A stretch of 64,000 nucleotides of DNA from Bacteroidota bacterium (GCA_023429135.1 JAEYWD010000080.1:14573-78572); one strand, 5' to 3'. Counted from the first letter of the stretch, positions 16,629 to 26,551 are shown. Notes: generated by a model from the letters alone, not told the origin. Program-made: numbers and translations.

Positions 16629-18089
16629 ATGATGAAAATGAATAAACCATTACTTTTAACAGTTCTGTTAACCGGAGTATTTGGGATTTCCTGTTCTCAG
16701 AAAAAAGTTACTGCTCCAGCGCCGGTCCTTCCGGTTCCGTCTGCAGCACAACTGGCGTGGCACGAGATGGAAATGAATGCTTTTATTCATTTTACAACCA
16801 ACACATTTACAGGTTTGGAATGGGGAATGGGCAGCGAAAGTCCTTCGGTATTCAACCCAACGCAGACAGATGTCAATCAATGGGTTTCGGTTCTGAAGGA
16901 AACCGGAATGAAAGGCATCATTCTTACATGCAAGCATCACGATGGTTTTTGCCTGTGGCCCAGTAAATATACAGATCATACCATAAAGAAAAGTCCCTAT
17001 AAAGGCGGAAACGGAGATATTGTAAAGGAACTATCGGACGAATGCAAAAAGCAAAATATAAAATTCGGGGTTTACCTGTCGCCATGGGACCGGAATCGAG
17101 CCGATTATGGAACTTCTTCGTATATTGAATATTACCGCAATCAGTTGAAAGAGCTTTTCAATGCTTACGGACCAGTTTTCGAAATGTGGTTCGATGGCGC
17201 CAATGGCGGAACCGGTTACTATGGTGGAACTAATGAAAAACGTTCCATCGACGGTCGCACTTATTACGATTGGCCAAAAACACTGGATTTGGTGAGGAGC
17301 ATGGAGCCAAATGTGATCTTTTTCAGCGATGCCGGACCTGGTGTGCGGTGGTGCGGTAACGAGGAGGGCCATGTAAATACAACCAACTGGAATATGATTA
17401 CGCCCGATACTTTGTATGCAGGAAAGGCAGGCATTTCCGATTTTCTGGGCACCGGTTCGGAAAATGGCACCCACTGGATTCCAGCCGAATGCGATGTGTC
17501 AATTCGTCCGGGCTGGTTTTATCACGATCACGAAGACAGCAAAGTACGCACACCTGAAAATCTTTTCGAGCTTTATCTTTCGTCAGTTGGCAGAGGCTCA
17601 TTGCTTTTACTGAATGTTCCGCCCGACAAAAGAGGTTTATTTCACGAAAATGATGTGAAATCGCTCCAGGGATTCAGGGAAATGCTGGATAAGGAATTTA
17701 AAACCAATCTGGCATTAAATGCAAAAGTTAAGGCAAACAACGTCCGGGGTAAATCAGCAACCTATGCTGCAAATATGATTACCGATGGAAAAAAGGATAC
17801 TTACTGGGCTACCGACGATGAAATTCTGACCGGAACGCTCGAAATAAACCTCAATAAAGAAGAAGTAATTAAATATGTAGTCTTACAGGAGTACATCCAG
17901 CTTGGTCAAAGGGTAAAGAAATTCACTGTTGAAATAAAACAGAACAACAATTGGGTTAAGGTTGCTGAGGGAACCACTATAGGGCATAAGAGAATTTTGA
18001 AAATCGATCCTGTAAAGTCCTCCGGAATAAGGTTGTCTATCCTGGATTCAAGGGCATGTCCGCTATTGTCTAACATTGAAGTTTATTAA
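16629..18089 (+). CDS. GH29 alpha-1,3/4-L-fucosidase with C-terminal discoidin domain
   Basis: This 486-residue lipoprotein (lipobox GISC, Cys22) has a GH29 TIM barrel with IILTCKHHDGFCLWPSKYTDH, the nucleophile Asp189 in EMWFDGANG and a likely acid/base Glu287 in WIPAECDVSIRPGWFYH. The MWFDGANG and PAECDVSIRPGW forms are those of subfamily B, which is selective for alpha-1,3/1,4-fucose on branched (Lewis-type) structures. Residues about 365-486 form an F5/8 type C (discoidin) carbohydrate-binding domain (ATYAANMITDGKKDTYWATDD). It is tightly packed with its neighbours (1 bp and 2 bp gaps), so it is surely operonic. Together with the GH35 gene that follows it could remove a Lewis-a type cap. 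Confidence 0.93.
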   Translation: MMKMNKPLLLTVLLTGVFGISCSQKKVTAPAPVLPVPSAAQLAWHEMEMNAFIHFTTNTFTGLEWGMGSESPSVFNPTQTDVNQWVSVLKETGMKGIILTCKHHDGFCLWPSKYTDHTIKKSPYKGGNGDIVKELSDECKKQNIKFGVYLSPWDRNRADYGTSSYIEYYRNQLKELFNAYGPVFEMWFDGANGGTGYYGGTNEKRSIDGRTYYDWPKTLDLVRSMEPNVIFFSDAGPGVRWCGNEEGHVNTTNWNMITPDTLYAGKAGISDFLGTGSENGTHWIPAECDVSIRPGWFYHDHEDSKVRTPENLFELYLSSVGRGSLLLLNVPPDKRGLFHENDVKSLQGFREMLDKEFKTNLALNAKVKANNVRGKSATYAANMITDGKKDTYWATDDEILTGTLEINLNKEEVIKYVVLQEYIQLGQRVKKFTVEIKQNNNWVKVAEGTTIGHKRILKIDPVKSSGIRLSILDSRACPLLSNIEVY

Positions 18090-18091
18090 AA

Positions 18092-19954
18092 ATGAGAAAT
18101 CTGGCTATAATCATCCTACTGCAAGTATCGTTATGCTTTTCAGCAAACGGGCAAACAAAAGAAAGCACTTTTGAGATTAAAGATGGTAGTTTTAAGCTCA
18201 ATGGAAATCCAGTTCAGATATATTCCGGCGAAATGCACTATGCACGTATTCCAAAAGAATATTGGAGTCATCGTTTCAGGATGATGAAAGCAATGGGATT
18301 AAACGCTGTAGCAACCTATGTATTCTGGAACTATCATAATACTGCCCCGGGGGTTTGGGACTTTAAATCGGTTAATAAGGATCTGGTTGAATATATAAAA
18401 ACTGCTCAGAAGGAAGGACTCTTTGTTATTTTACGTCCTGGACCGTATGTCTGTGCAGAGTGGGAATTCGGCGGATATCCCTGGTGGCTGTTAAATAATA
18501 AAGATCTGAAGATACGGTCCAATCAGATATTTCTTGATTCGTGCAAGGTCTACCTCAACAAACTTGCCGACCAGGTTCGCGACCTTCAAATTACAAAAGG
18601 AGGCCCCATCATTATGGTACAGGTCGAAAACGAATTTGGTTCTTACATGGCTCAACGTAAGGATATCCCGACAGAAGAGCATCGCAGGTATTATTTATCC
18701 GTTAAGCAAATGCTTACCGATGCGGGTTTTAATGTTCCCTTTTTCACCTCCGACGGATCGTGGCTCTTCGAAGGAGGAGCTATTCCTGGGGTATTGCCTA
18801 CAGCTAATGGCGAAGACAATATCGATAACTTAAAAAAGGTGGTTGATAAATATAACAATAACCAGGGCCCATACATGGTAGCTGAATTTTATCCCGGATG
18901 GCTCGACCATTGGGGCGAACCATTCGTGAGAATTGATAAAGAGCAAACCCTGAAACAAACGGAGAAGTATCTTCAGAATGGGGTTAATTTCAACTTTTAC
19001 ATGGTTCATGGCGGAACAAATTTTGGATTTACCGCCGGAGCCAATTATAATGAAGAATTCGATATTCAGCCTGATATCACCAGCTACGATTACGATGCAC
19101 CTATCAGCGAAGCAGGATGGGCAACCCCCAAATATAAGGCAATACGGGAGGTCATGAAAAAATATGTGAATTATCCGGTTCCTGAAATCCCGGAGCAGAT
19201 TAAGGTCATCACCATTCCTGATATCAAACTGAGCAAGACGGCCGACTTTTTCGACTGGAAAAATTCAATAAAACCAGTAATGAACGACACTCCTTTAACA
19301 TTCGAAGAACTGGGACAAGGATATGGATATGTATTGTACAGCAGGCGCTTTAACCAGCCCGTGCAGGGAAAACTGAGGATAGAAGGCTTACGCGACTATG
19401 CCCTAATATTTGTAAATGGGAAAAGGGTTGGAGAACTTAACCGCATTTATAAGAACTATGAATTGGATGTAAATATCCCCTTCAATGGTCGTCTTGAAAT
19501 TTTGGTTGAAAATATGGGAAGAATCAATTATGGTGCTGAAATCCCCAATAACCACAAGGGAATTATTTCGCCTGTGAAAATTAACGATTTCGAGATTACC
19601 GGCAATTGGGAAATGTATAAAGTCCCCATGGAAACGGTTCCACAACCCACAGCGAATGCCAAAGCCGGTGCAGCAGGATTACCATGTTTTTATTCCGGTT
19701 CGTTTGAGTTAAAAAATACCGGCGATGTTTTTCTCGATATGCAGAACTGGGGCAAAGGTATCGTCTTTGTTAACGGCCATAACCTTGGCCGCTACTGGAA
19801 AATTGGGCCTCAGCAAACCCTATACCTGCCGGGTTGCTGGTTAAAAAAAGGGATTAATCAAGTGGTGGTTTTTGAACAGCAAAACTCAGATTTACATACA
19901 GTTCTTAAAACAACATCCATTCCTATACTTGACTACAAAAAAGGAAACGAATAA
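18092..19954 (+). CDS. GH35 beta-galactosidase
   Basis: This is a 620-residue exported protein with a signal peptide ending SANGQ. The catalytic barrel (about 30-340) carries LRPGPYVCAEWEFGGYPWWLL, the acid/base Glu181 in QVENEFGSYM and the nucleophile Glu265 in AEFYPGWLDHWGE. Two C-terminal beta domains follow, with the jelly-roll motif GIVFVNGHNLGRYWKIGPQQTLYLPGCWL. GH35 enzymes remove terminal beta-galactose; members in Bacteroidota often act on beta-1,3- or 1,4-galactosides of glycoproteins. The order GH29B then GH35 then GH20 fits successive removal of Fuc, Gal and GlcNAc from an antenna. That pathway reading is inference; the enzyme family is clear. Confidence 0.95.
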   Translation: MRNLAIIILLQVSLCFSANGQTKESTFEIKDGSFKLNGNPVQIYSGEMHYARIPKEYWSHRFRMMKAMGLNAVATYVFWNYHNTAPGVWDFKSVNKDLVEYIKTAQKEGLFVILRPGPYVCAEWEFGGYPWWLLNNKDLKIRSNQIFLDSCKVYLNKLADQVRDLQITKGGPIIMVQVENEFGSYMAQRKDIPTEEHRRYYLSVKQMLTDAGFNVPFFTSDGSWLFEGGAIPGVLPTANGEDNIDNLKKVVDKYNNNQGPYMVAEFYPGWLDHWGEPFVRIDKEQTLKQTEKYLQNGVNFNFYMVHGGTNFGFTAGANYNEEFDIQPDITSYDYDAPISEAGWATPKYKAIREVMKKYVNYPVPEIPEQIKVITIPDIKLSKTADFFDWKNSIKPVMNDTPLTFEELGQGYGYVLYSRRFNQPVQGKLRIEGLRDYALIFVNGKRVGELNRIYKNYELDVNIPFNGRLEILVENMGRINYGAEIPNNHKGIISPVKINDFEITGNWEMYKVPMETVPQPTANAKAGAAGLPCFYSGSFELKNTGDVFLDMQNWGKGIVFVNGHNLGRYWKIGPQQTLYLPGCWLKKGINQVVVFEQQNSDLHTVLKTTSIPILDYKKGNE

Positions 19955-19981
19955 TAAAGAATTTCTCTAAAAATTTTAAAA

Positions 19982-22288
19982 ATGAATGTAAAATTAATTG
20001 GTCTGCTATGTATATGTTTGGTGGTTATCCCATTTAAGCAGATGTGTGGCCAGAATTTGCAATATGAGATTTCCGTAATTCCCAAACCGGTTAGTGTTAA
20101 ATTACTGAAAGGAACTACGAAGTTAAATAGTAAAAGTACCATTTATTATACAGATGCTCAGCTTAAAATGACAGGCGAGCTACTACAAGTAGTTTTTAAA
20201 GGCTTCGGATTTGAAGCCCCAAATCTTGTTTTCGCAACCCAATTACCGCAAAAAAATGGAATTGTACTTACTCTTGATAAAAACATTAAAGATGACGAAG
20301 GGTACAAACTAGCATCCTCAAAAAATGTTGTGATTACCGGCAAAACGCCCAAGGGTGTATTTTATGGCGTCCAAACCCTTTATCAGTTGATGAGCGCAAA
20401 CAAAATTTCGCAGGACTTCTCCATTCCATCCGTTGATATCGACGATTATCCCCGTTTTCCGTGGAGAGGAATGCACCTCGATGTAAGCCGCCATTTCTTC
20501 GATAAAGAATTTGTCAAAAAATATATCGATCTGCTGGCGCTTCATAAAATGAATACTTTTCACTGGCACCTGGTTGACGATCAAGGCTGGCGTATCGAAG
20601 TTAAAAAATATCCCCGTCTGACTGAAGTTGGCGCCTGGAGGGTTGATCACGAGGATTTGCCGTGGAACAACCGCCCTGCTCAAAAACCAGGGGAAAAAGC
20701 TACCTACGGAGGATTTTACACCCAGGATGATATTAAGGAGGTGGTGGCTTATGCCGCTGAGCGGTTTATTACCATTGTACCCGAGATTGAAATGCCGGCT
20801 CACGCTACTTGTGCCGTTGCTGCTTATCCACATTTGTCGTGCAAGCAACAGCCGCTTACTGTTCCGTCAGGCGGCTTCTGGCCAATTACCGATATTTACT
20901 GTGCAGGTAACGACAGTGTCTTCACGTTTTTGCAGGATGTACTTACCGAAGTAATGGCTCTGTTTCCCGGAAAGTATATCCACGTAGGAGGCGATGAGGC
21001 TACCAAGACCAACTGGGAAACTTGTCCCAAATGTCAGGCAAGGATGAAAGCCGAAAACCTGAAGAGTGCAGGTGAGCTTCAGAATTATTTTATAAGCCGG
21101 ATCGATAAATTTCTGACTTCCAAAGGGCGCACGCTCGTTGGCTGGGACGAAATTCTGGAAGGCGGCCTGGCCGAAAATGCCACGGTAATGTCGTGGCGTG
21201 GTGTTAGTGGTGGTATTCATGCAGCCCGCATGCGGCACGATGTAGTGATGACTCCTGCTTCACATTGTTATTTCGATTATTATCAGAGTAAGGACAAGGA
21301 AATTGAACCACTTGCTTTTGGCGGCTTAATCGATTACAAAATGGTTTATTCTTACGAGCCGGTTCCGGCAGAATTAACCGCGGAAGAAGGCCACCACATT
21401 TTGGGTGCTCAGGGAAACATGTGGTCGGAGTTCATAACAACAAATAGCCACGCTGAATACATGGCTCTTCCCAGATTAACTGCTCTGTCGGAAGTTGTAT
21501 GGACACCAGCCAACCTTAAAAATGAAGCCTCTTTTCTACGTCGCCTGAACGGACTTTATAATATTTATTCATCACTTGGGTATAATTATCATGTTCCGGC
21601 ACCTGGAGGATTAATCGACACCATGATTTTTATAAATTCCGCCAATATTGAACTGAAAAATCCTTTTCCCTTTGGTAAGATTCTTTATACACTCGATGGT
21701 TCCGAACCCGGGCCGAAAAGTACTGTGTACACTTCACCTGTTAAAATTAACGCTCAAACAACCGTAAAAGCTATTCTATTACTGGAAAACGGTAAAAAGA
21801 GCAGAGATAAAAAAGGCATATATGTTCTGAAGACTCCCGAAACCTCTTCTGAAGTCAATGTTTCCGAAAATGGCCTTCGTTTCAATTATTACGAAGGTGC
21901 TGTGAACTCGGTAAACCAGATAGCCTCCTTACCCCTCGTTAAAAGCGGTAAAACTTCAAAAATTGCAATTCCCGCAGAATTTACAAGCGATGTAATGGCG
22001 TTTACCTTCGACGGATGGATCAAAGTCCCTGGTACCGGGGTGTATACCTTTAAACTGATTTCGGATGACGGCAGTCAGCTTTTGATCAACAACAAACTCG
22101 TAATTAATCACGATGGCCCCCACGGGCCGGAGCCCCGCGAAGGTCAGGTTGCACTGCAGAAGGGCCTGCACAAACTGCATGTGAAATACTTTGAGGGTGG
22201 GGGCGGCGAAACTGTTCAACTTTACATCAGAGGCGAGAATATGCCTGAGCAGGAAGTGTCTCAGGAAATGCTTTTCATTGAAAAATAA
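19982..22288 (+). CDS. GH20 beta-N-acetylhexosaminidase with PA14 domain
   Basis: This is a 768-residue exported enzyme. A GH20b N-domain (about 30-155) precedes the TIM barrel, which shows WHLVDDQGWRIEVKKYP, VPEIEMPAHA and the substrate-assisted pair Asp338-Glu339 in HVGGDEATKTNWE. After the barrel come a small chitobiase/hexosaminidase C-terminal domain (about 555-615; ILYTLDGSEPG) and a PA14 carbohydrate-binding domain (about 630-768; DGWIKVPGTGVYTFKLISDDGS). It would release terminal beta-GlcNAc or GalNAc. It sits 27 bp after GH35 and 18 bp before the second GH29. The N-terminal signal peptide lacks a clear lipobox, so periplasmic location is most likely. Confidence 0.95.
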   Translation: MNVKLIGLLCICLVVIPFKQMCGQNLQYEISVIPKPVSVKLLKGTTKLNSKSTIYYTDAQLKMTGELLQVVFKGFGFEAPNLVFATQLPQKNGIVLTLDKNIKDDEGYKLASSKNVVITGKTPKGVFYGVQTLYQLMSANKISQDFSIPSVDIDDYPRFPWRGMHLDVSRHFFDKEFVKKYIDLLALHKMNTFHWHLVDDQGWRIEVKKYPRLTEVGAWRVDHEDLPWNNRPAQKPGEKATYGGFYTQDDIKEVVAYAAERFITIVPEIEMPAHATCAVAAYPHLSCKQQPLTVPSGGFWPITDIYCAGNDSVFTFLQDVLTEVMALFPGKYIHVGGDEATKTNWETCPKCQARMKAENLKSAGELQNYFISRIDKFLTSKGRTLVGWDEILEGGLAENATVMSWRGVSGGIHAARMRHDVVMTPASHCYFDYYQSKDKEIEPLAFGGLIDYKMVYSYEPVPAELTAEEGHHILGAQGNMWSEFITTNSHAEYMALPRLTALSEVVWTPANLKNEASFLRRLNGLYNIYSSLGYNYHVPAPGGLIDTMIFINSANIELKNPFPFGKILYTLDGSEPGPKSTVYTSPVKINAQTTVKAILLLENGKKSRDKKGIYVLKTPETSSEVNVSENGLRFNYYEGAVNSVNQIASLPLVKSGKTSKIAIPAEFTSDVMAFTFDGWIKVPGTGVYTFKLISDDGSQLLINNKLVINHDGPHGPEPREGQVALQKGLHKLHVKYFEGGGGETVQLYIRGENMPEQEVSQEMLFIEK

Positions 22289-22306
22289 ACTTTTAAAAAC
22301 TTATAT

Positions 22307-23815
22307 ATGCGTGGATTAAAGACAATATTCAGTACACTTTTTCTCGTGGCAAGCCTTTCATCTTTCGCTCAGGAGGAACTGGACCGCTATGTACCGGATC
22401 CCGATCCGGCAATTCAGAAACGTATTACCGAGTGGCAGGATATCAAATTTGGCCTGCTGATGCATTGGGGCCCCTACAGTCAGTGGGGAATTGTGGAATC
22501 GTGGTCCATTTGCCCCGAAGATGAAGGCTGGTGCGTTCCCGACACGGTGAAAGATTATTTTGCCTATAAAAAGCAATACGAAAATCTACAGAAGACTTTC
22601 AATCCCGTAAAATTCGACCCGCAACGCTGGGCCAAAGCCGCTAAGGATGCAGGTATGAAATATGTTGTTTTCACCACCAAGCACCACGATGGCTTTTGTA
22701 TGTTCGACTCAAAATATACCGACTACAAGATTACAAGTCCGAAAACTCCGTTTCACACCAATCCGAAAGCCGATGTTACCAAAGAAATTTTCAGCGCGTT
22801 TCGTAACCAAGGCCTATGGATCGGAGCATATTTCTCGAAACCCGACTGGCACAATCAAGATTACTGGTGGCCACAGTTTCCGCCATTCGACCGTAATGTG
22901 AATTACGACATCGAAAGCTATCCCGAGAAGTGGAATAAATTTGTGGATTATACCCACAACCAGGTAATGGAGCTTTGCACCAATTACGGCAAAGTTGATA
23001 TTTTGTGGTTCGATGGCGGCTGGGTTCAGAAAACCGCCCCAAGCGAGGCCCTGCCAATTGTGCCCGGGTATAAGCTGGAGAAAGACCCTTCGTTTGTTGC
23101 CAAAGCTGATCAAAAGCCATACATTCCCGGATACCGTGTTACCAAACGCCAGAACCAGGATATCCGCATGGACGAGCTGGTAACCAAAGTACGCAAAGTA
23201 CAGCCGCAGGTAATTGTGGTAGACCGTGCTGTTCCCGGAAAAAATCAGAATTATCTCACCCCGGAAAATCAGGTGCCTCACCATATGCTGCCCTATCCAT
23301 GGGAGTCGTGCATTATCATGGGTGGTGGCTGGTCGTATTCATTCAACCCTGAATTCCGGTCGTCGCGCGATTTGATACACCTGCTCTCCGATATCGTTTC
23401 AAAGGGCGGAAATCTGCTCCTCAATATTGGTCCCGGCCCTGATGGCACCTGGTACGACGAAGCTTATGTACGATTGAGGGAAATGGGCGACTGGCTCAAA
23501 ATCAATGGTGAGGCAATTTACGGAACACGCACGGTTGCGCCTTACTTTCAGGATGATTTGCGCTTTACCCGCCAGAAAGACGGTTCGGTATATGTAATTA
23601 AATTGCTGAAGGAAAACGAAACTGCCACCGACATCAGCTTTACAGGCTTCACTCCTTCGAAAAAAGCTAAAATTTCTATTGTTGGCGTTCCTTCATCGAA
23701 CCTGAAGTGGAAAAAAGAAGGAGATGCGGTTAAAATTTCAGTGTCTGCGGCTCTTCGTTCAAAAATACCTTCCAAATATGCCTTCTGTGTTAAAATTACT
23801 GAAATAGAACAATAA
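22307..23815 (+). CDS. GH29 alpha-L-fucosidase (second copy, subfamily A-like)
   Basis: This 502-residue exported protein (signal peptide ending SSFAQ) has a GH29 barrel with FGLLMHWGPYSQWG, VVFTTKHHDGFCMFDSKYTDY, the nucleophile Asp236 in ILWFDGGW and KGGNLLLNIGPGPDGTW, followed by a C-terminal beta-sandwich. It is clearly distinct from the other GH29 in the locus: WFDGGW instead of MWFDGANG and no discoidin domain, as in subfamily A enzymes that accept a broad range of fucosides, including alpha-1,6 or alpha-1,3 core fucose. Two different fucosidases in one operon point to a substrate with fucose in two linkages, for example antenna and core. It ends 3 bp before the transglutaminase-like gene. 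Confidence 0.93.
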   Translation: MRGLKTIFSTLFLVASLSSFAQEELDRYVPDPDPAIQKRITEWQDIKFGLLMHWGPYSQWGIVESWSICPEDEGWCVPDTVKDYFAYKKQYENLQKTFNPVKFDPQRWAKAAKDAGMKYVVFTTKHHDGFCMFDSKYTDYKITSPKTPFHTNPKADVTKEIFSAFRNQGLWIGAYFSKPDWHNQDYWWPQFPPFDRNVNYDIESYPEKWNKFVDYTHNQVMELCTNYGKVDILWFDGGWVQKTAPSEALPIVPGYKLEKDPSFVAKADQKPYIPGYRVTKRQNQDIRMDELVTKVRKVQPQVIVVDRAVPGKNQNYLTPENQVPHHMLPYPWESCIIMGGGWSYSFNPEFRSSRDLIHLLSDIVSKGGNLLLNIGPGPDGTWYDEAYVRLREMGDWLKINGEAIYGTRTVAPYFQDDLRFTRQKDGSVYVIKLLKENETATDISFTGFTPSKKAKISIVGVPSSNLKWKKEGDAVKISVSAALRSKIPSKYAFCVKITEIEQ

Positions 23816-23818
23816 AAT

Positions 23819-26527
23819 ATGACAGCAAATTTTTTTAGAAAATATAATAAAACTGGCATTTCAGCAATACTGCTGTTTAGTTTGGTTATCGTTTTTATGG
23901 TTTCCTGCTCCAGGCAGGCGCTAATTAGCGATAAGCAACGAATAGACGATATCAACCGGATGCTGGATGTTCAGAAAGAGCTTACCAAAAACAGCAAAAC
24001 GGATATCTGGGGAGTATTCAACGGAAACCTTACCGCCGACGAAAATCAGGCCATGCAGTTTTTGTATGCCTACATGCCGCTGAGCGACCTGGCCGATTAT
24101 TCTTCATCGTTCTTCCTGGCTAATGTTCAGAAGAGTCTTGAAGCGAAAAAAGATGCAACATGGGGCGCTTCCATTCCCGAAGAAGTTTTTCTTCATTTTG
24201 TGTTGCCACTGCGGGTGAATAACGAAAACCTCGATTCCTTCCGATTGGCAATGTATTCGGAAATTATGAACCGGGTAAAAGGAATGAGCATGCAGCAGGC
24301 AGCGCTCGAAATTAACCACTGGTGCCACGAAAAGGTAAACTACCGCGGAACCGACGGTCGTACCAGCGCTCCCCTGAGTACCATCAAAAAAACTTTTGGC
24401 CGCTGTGGCGAAGAGTCAACTTTTACAGTTTCGGCTATGCGTGCTGCCGGTATACCTGCCCGGCAAGTCTACACGCCACGCTGGGCCCATTCGGACGACA
24501 ATCATGCCTGGGTGGAAGTGTGGATCGATGGCAAATGGTATTATCTGGGTGCCTGCGAACCGGAACCCGTTTTGAACAAAGGCTGGTTCGACGAACCTTC
24601 GCGCCGCACCATGCTGGTACATACCCGTGCGTACGGACGATATTTCGGGCCGGAAGATGTGGTGATTGCCAATGATCGTTTTTCGGAGCTCAACCTCACT
24701 TCGAACTATGCTACCGTTAAAGATATTTTTGTAAAGGTTACAAACCCCGATGGCTCCATTGCCGACAGCGCCAAAGTAGAATTCAAACTCTACAATTATG
24801 CCGAGTATTACCCCATTGCCACAGGTTATACAAGCAAAGAAGGTTTTGCCCGACTAAAAACCGGAATGGGCGATCTGTTGATCTGGGCCTCGAAAGATGG
24901 CAGGTATGCCTACCAGAAATATTCAGTTCCTGAAGCGGATACTGTGAAACTTGTTTTGCAAACAAGTCAGAAAACCGGGTATACTGAAGAACTCGATATG
25001 GTTCCGCCACATGCCGTTAAGGTCGAAAATAAGGTAAGTAAAGAAGAAACGGCTAAAAACGAACGCCGTCTCGCTACTGAAGATTCCATCAGGAACAGTT
25101 ATATGGGAACATTCAAGGATAGTGCCTGGGCCGTTAACTTTGCAACAAAGCTTGCTTTATCGGCAGATACAGTTCGTCCAATGATTCACAAGAGCTACGG
25201 AAACTGGGATGAGATAACAGAATTCCTTGAAAGCAATGCACCCCAATATCGCCGTTATATTTTACCCTTCCTCGGCCAAATCTCCGATAAGGATTTCAGC
25301 GACACAAAAGCATCCATTCTGGCCGATCATCTTGCGGTTGCGATGGCAGAAGCACGGCAGGCCGGTATTCCCGAAGATATTTATGTAAAATATGTACTTG
25401 GCCCCCGCATGAGTATCGAATTCCTGACTCCCTGGAGAAGCTTTTTAAAGAAATCGCTGGGAGAACAACTCGCTGCTGATGCACGCAAGGATATTTCAGC
25501 CCTGACAAACTGGATCCGCACCAATGTGCGCATCGATAACAATGCAAACCTGCACTCCCGTGCTCCGTTGTCACCAGCCGGGGTTTATAATCTGGGCGTT
25601 GCCAACAGTGGATCGCGCGATATTTTCTTCGTCGCTGCCTGCCGTACTTTTGGCATTCCGGCCAGGTTAAATCCTGAAACACAGGTCCCCGAATACTGGA
25701 AAAATGGAAAATGGTTATTGGCAGGTTTCGATGCTGTTCCTCCGGTTCAGCCTCTAAAAGGTGCTCTTCAGCTTACACAGAAAGCTAATCCTGTGGAGCC
25801 CCAGTATTATTATCATTTTACAATTGCACGAATTAAAGATGGGGTTTCCACAACCCTGGAATTTGAAGAAGGTATGAAACTGAGCGATTTTCCGGCTTCG
25901 GTCCAGCTTGATACCGGACGTTATGTCCTGGTTACCGGAAACCGCATGGAAGATGGTTCAGTACTCAATTCAATGACTTTTTTCCGTATCGATGCCGGTA
26001 AACCTGCCCAAGTAGAGGTGAGTTTGCGGAAGCTGCCAGGTGATTTAAAACCTACGGGTAAGCTTGATCTTAGTACTCTCGAACTCCTTACGGGCAATAC
26101 ACCGCAACAATATACCTCATTAACAGGAGGTAAAGATGCCGTTATAATTCTGCTCGATCCGGATAAAGAGCCTTCCAAACATATCCTAAATGATCTGGGT
26201 CCGTATGTGGATCATTTCAATAAGTGGAACGGCGTGTTTGTTGTGGCAATTCCAAAGGAAAAAAGTCAGCAGGCTGGCGTACTCAAGACTTATTCATTGC
26301 CGAAAAATCTGGTATCGGGAGTGGATAATAACGACGGACTTTTTGCTGCCGTAAGCAAAATTTATGGCGATGGTTTAAAGGAAAAACTTCCATTGGTGAT
26401 GGTATGCGATGGTGCTGGAAGTATATATCTATTCTCGGCAGGATATAAAATTGGCATGGGTGAACAGATATTGAAAGTTACGCCTGCCCTGGCGGCTATA
26501 AAGGCGAGTTGTTCAAAGCCGGAGTAA
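23819..26527 (+). CDS. Lipoprotein with duplicated transglutaminase-like cores (Png1-like motif), function unknown
   Basis: This 902-residue lipoprotein (lipobox MVSC, Cys30) closes the enzyme train. Repeat 1 (about 80-250) is a transglutaminase-like core with Cys196 in GRCGEES and His229 in DNHAWVEVW, ending WYYLGACEPEP. Where Png1-type peptide:N-glycanases have Asp two residues before the CE pair, this protein has Gly244. Repeat 2 (about 480-645) repeats the same order (IPEDIYVKYVLGPR, RAPLSPAGVYN, FGIPAR), but Ser597 replaces the Cys and the His segment is gone, so it is probably inactive. A beta domain lies between the cores (about 295-385) and a thioredoxin-like segment without CxxC at the end (about 765-895). 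The family occurs in other Bacteroidota and Firmicutes. A role as amidase or peptidase on glycopeptides is inference. Confidence 0.85.
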   Translation: MTANFFRKYNKTGISAILLFSLVIVFMVSCSRQALISDKQRIDDINRMLDVQKELTKNSKTDIWGVFNGNLTADENQAMQFLYAYMPLSDLADYSSSFFLANVQKSLEAKKDATWGASIPEEVFLHFVLPLRVNNENLDSFRLAMYSEIMNRVKGMSMQQAALEINHWCHEKVNYRGTDGRTSAPLSTIKKTFGRCGEESTFTVSAMRAAGIPARQVYTPRWAHSDDNHAWVEVWIDGKWYYLGACEPEPVLNKGWFDEPSRRTMLVHTRAYGRYFGPEDVVIANDRFSELNLTSNYATVKDIFVKVTNPDGSIADSAKVEFKLYNYAEYYPIATGYTSKEGFARLKTGMGDLLIWASKDGRYAYQKYSVPEADTVKLVLQTSQKTGYTEELDMVPPHAVKVENKVSKEETAKNERRLATEDSIRNSYMGTFKDSAWAVNFATKLALSADTVRPMIHKSYGNWDEITEFLESNAPQYRRYILPFLGQISDKDFSDTKASILADHLAVAMAEARQAGIPEDIYVKYVLGPRMSIEFLTPWRSFLKKSLGEQLAADARKDISALTNWIRTNVRIDNNANLHSRAPLSPAGVYNLGVANSGSRDIFFVAACRTFGIPARLNPETQVPEYWKNGKWLLAGFDAVPPVQPLKGALQLTQKANPVEPQYYYHFTIARIKDGVSTTLEFEEGMKLSDFPASVQLDTGRYVLVTGNRMEDGSVLNSMTFFRIDAGKPAQVEVSLRKLPGDLKPTGKLDLSTLELLTGNTPQQYTSLTGGKDAVIILLDPDKEPSKHILNDLGPYVDHFNKWNGVFVVAIPKEKSQQAGVLKTYSLPKNLVSGVDNNDGLFAAVSKIYGDGLKEKLPLVMVCDGAGSIYLFSAGYKIGMGEQILKVTPALAAIKASCSKPE

Positions 26528-26551
26528 ATTGGTTGTAAGAGATTTTATTAT

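Noticed and set aside
23819..26527. Calling the last PUL gene a peptide:N-glycanase
   Set aside because: The Cys-His core and CE motif resemble Png1, but the Asp of the triad is replaced by Gly and the family is broad, so a named enzymatic call is not justified.
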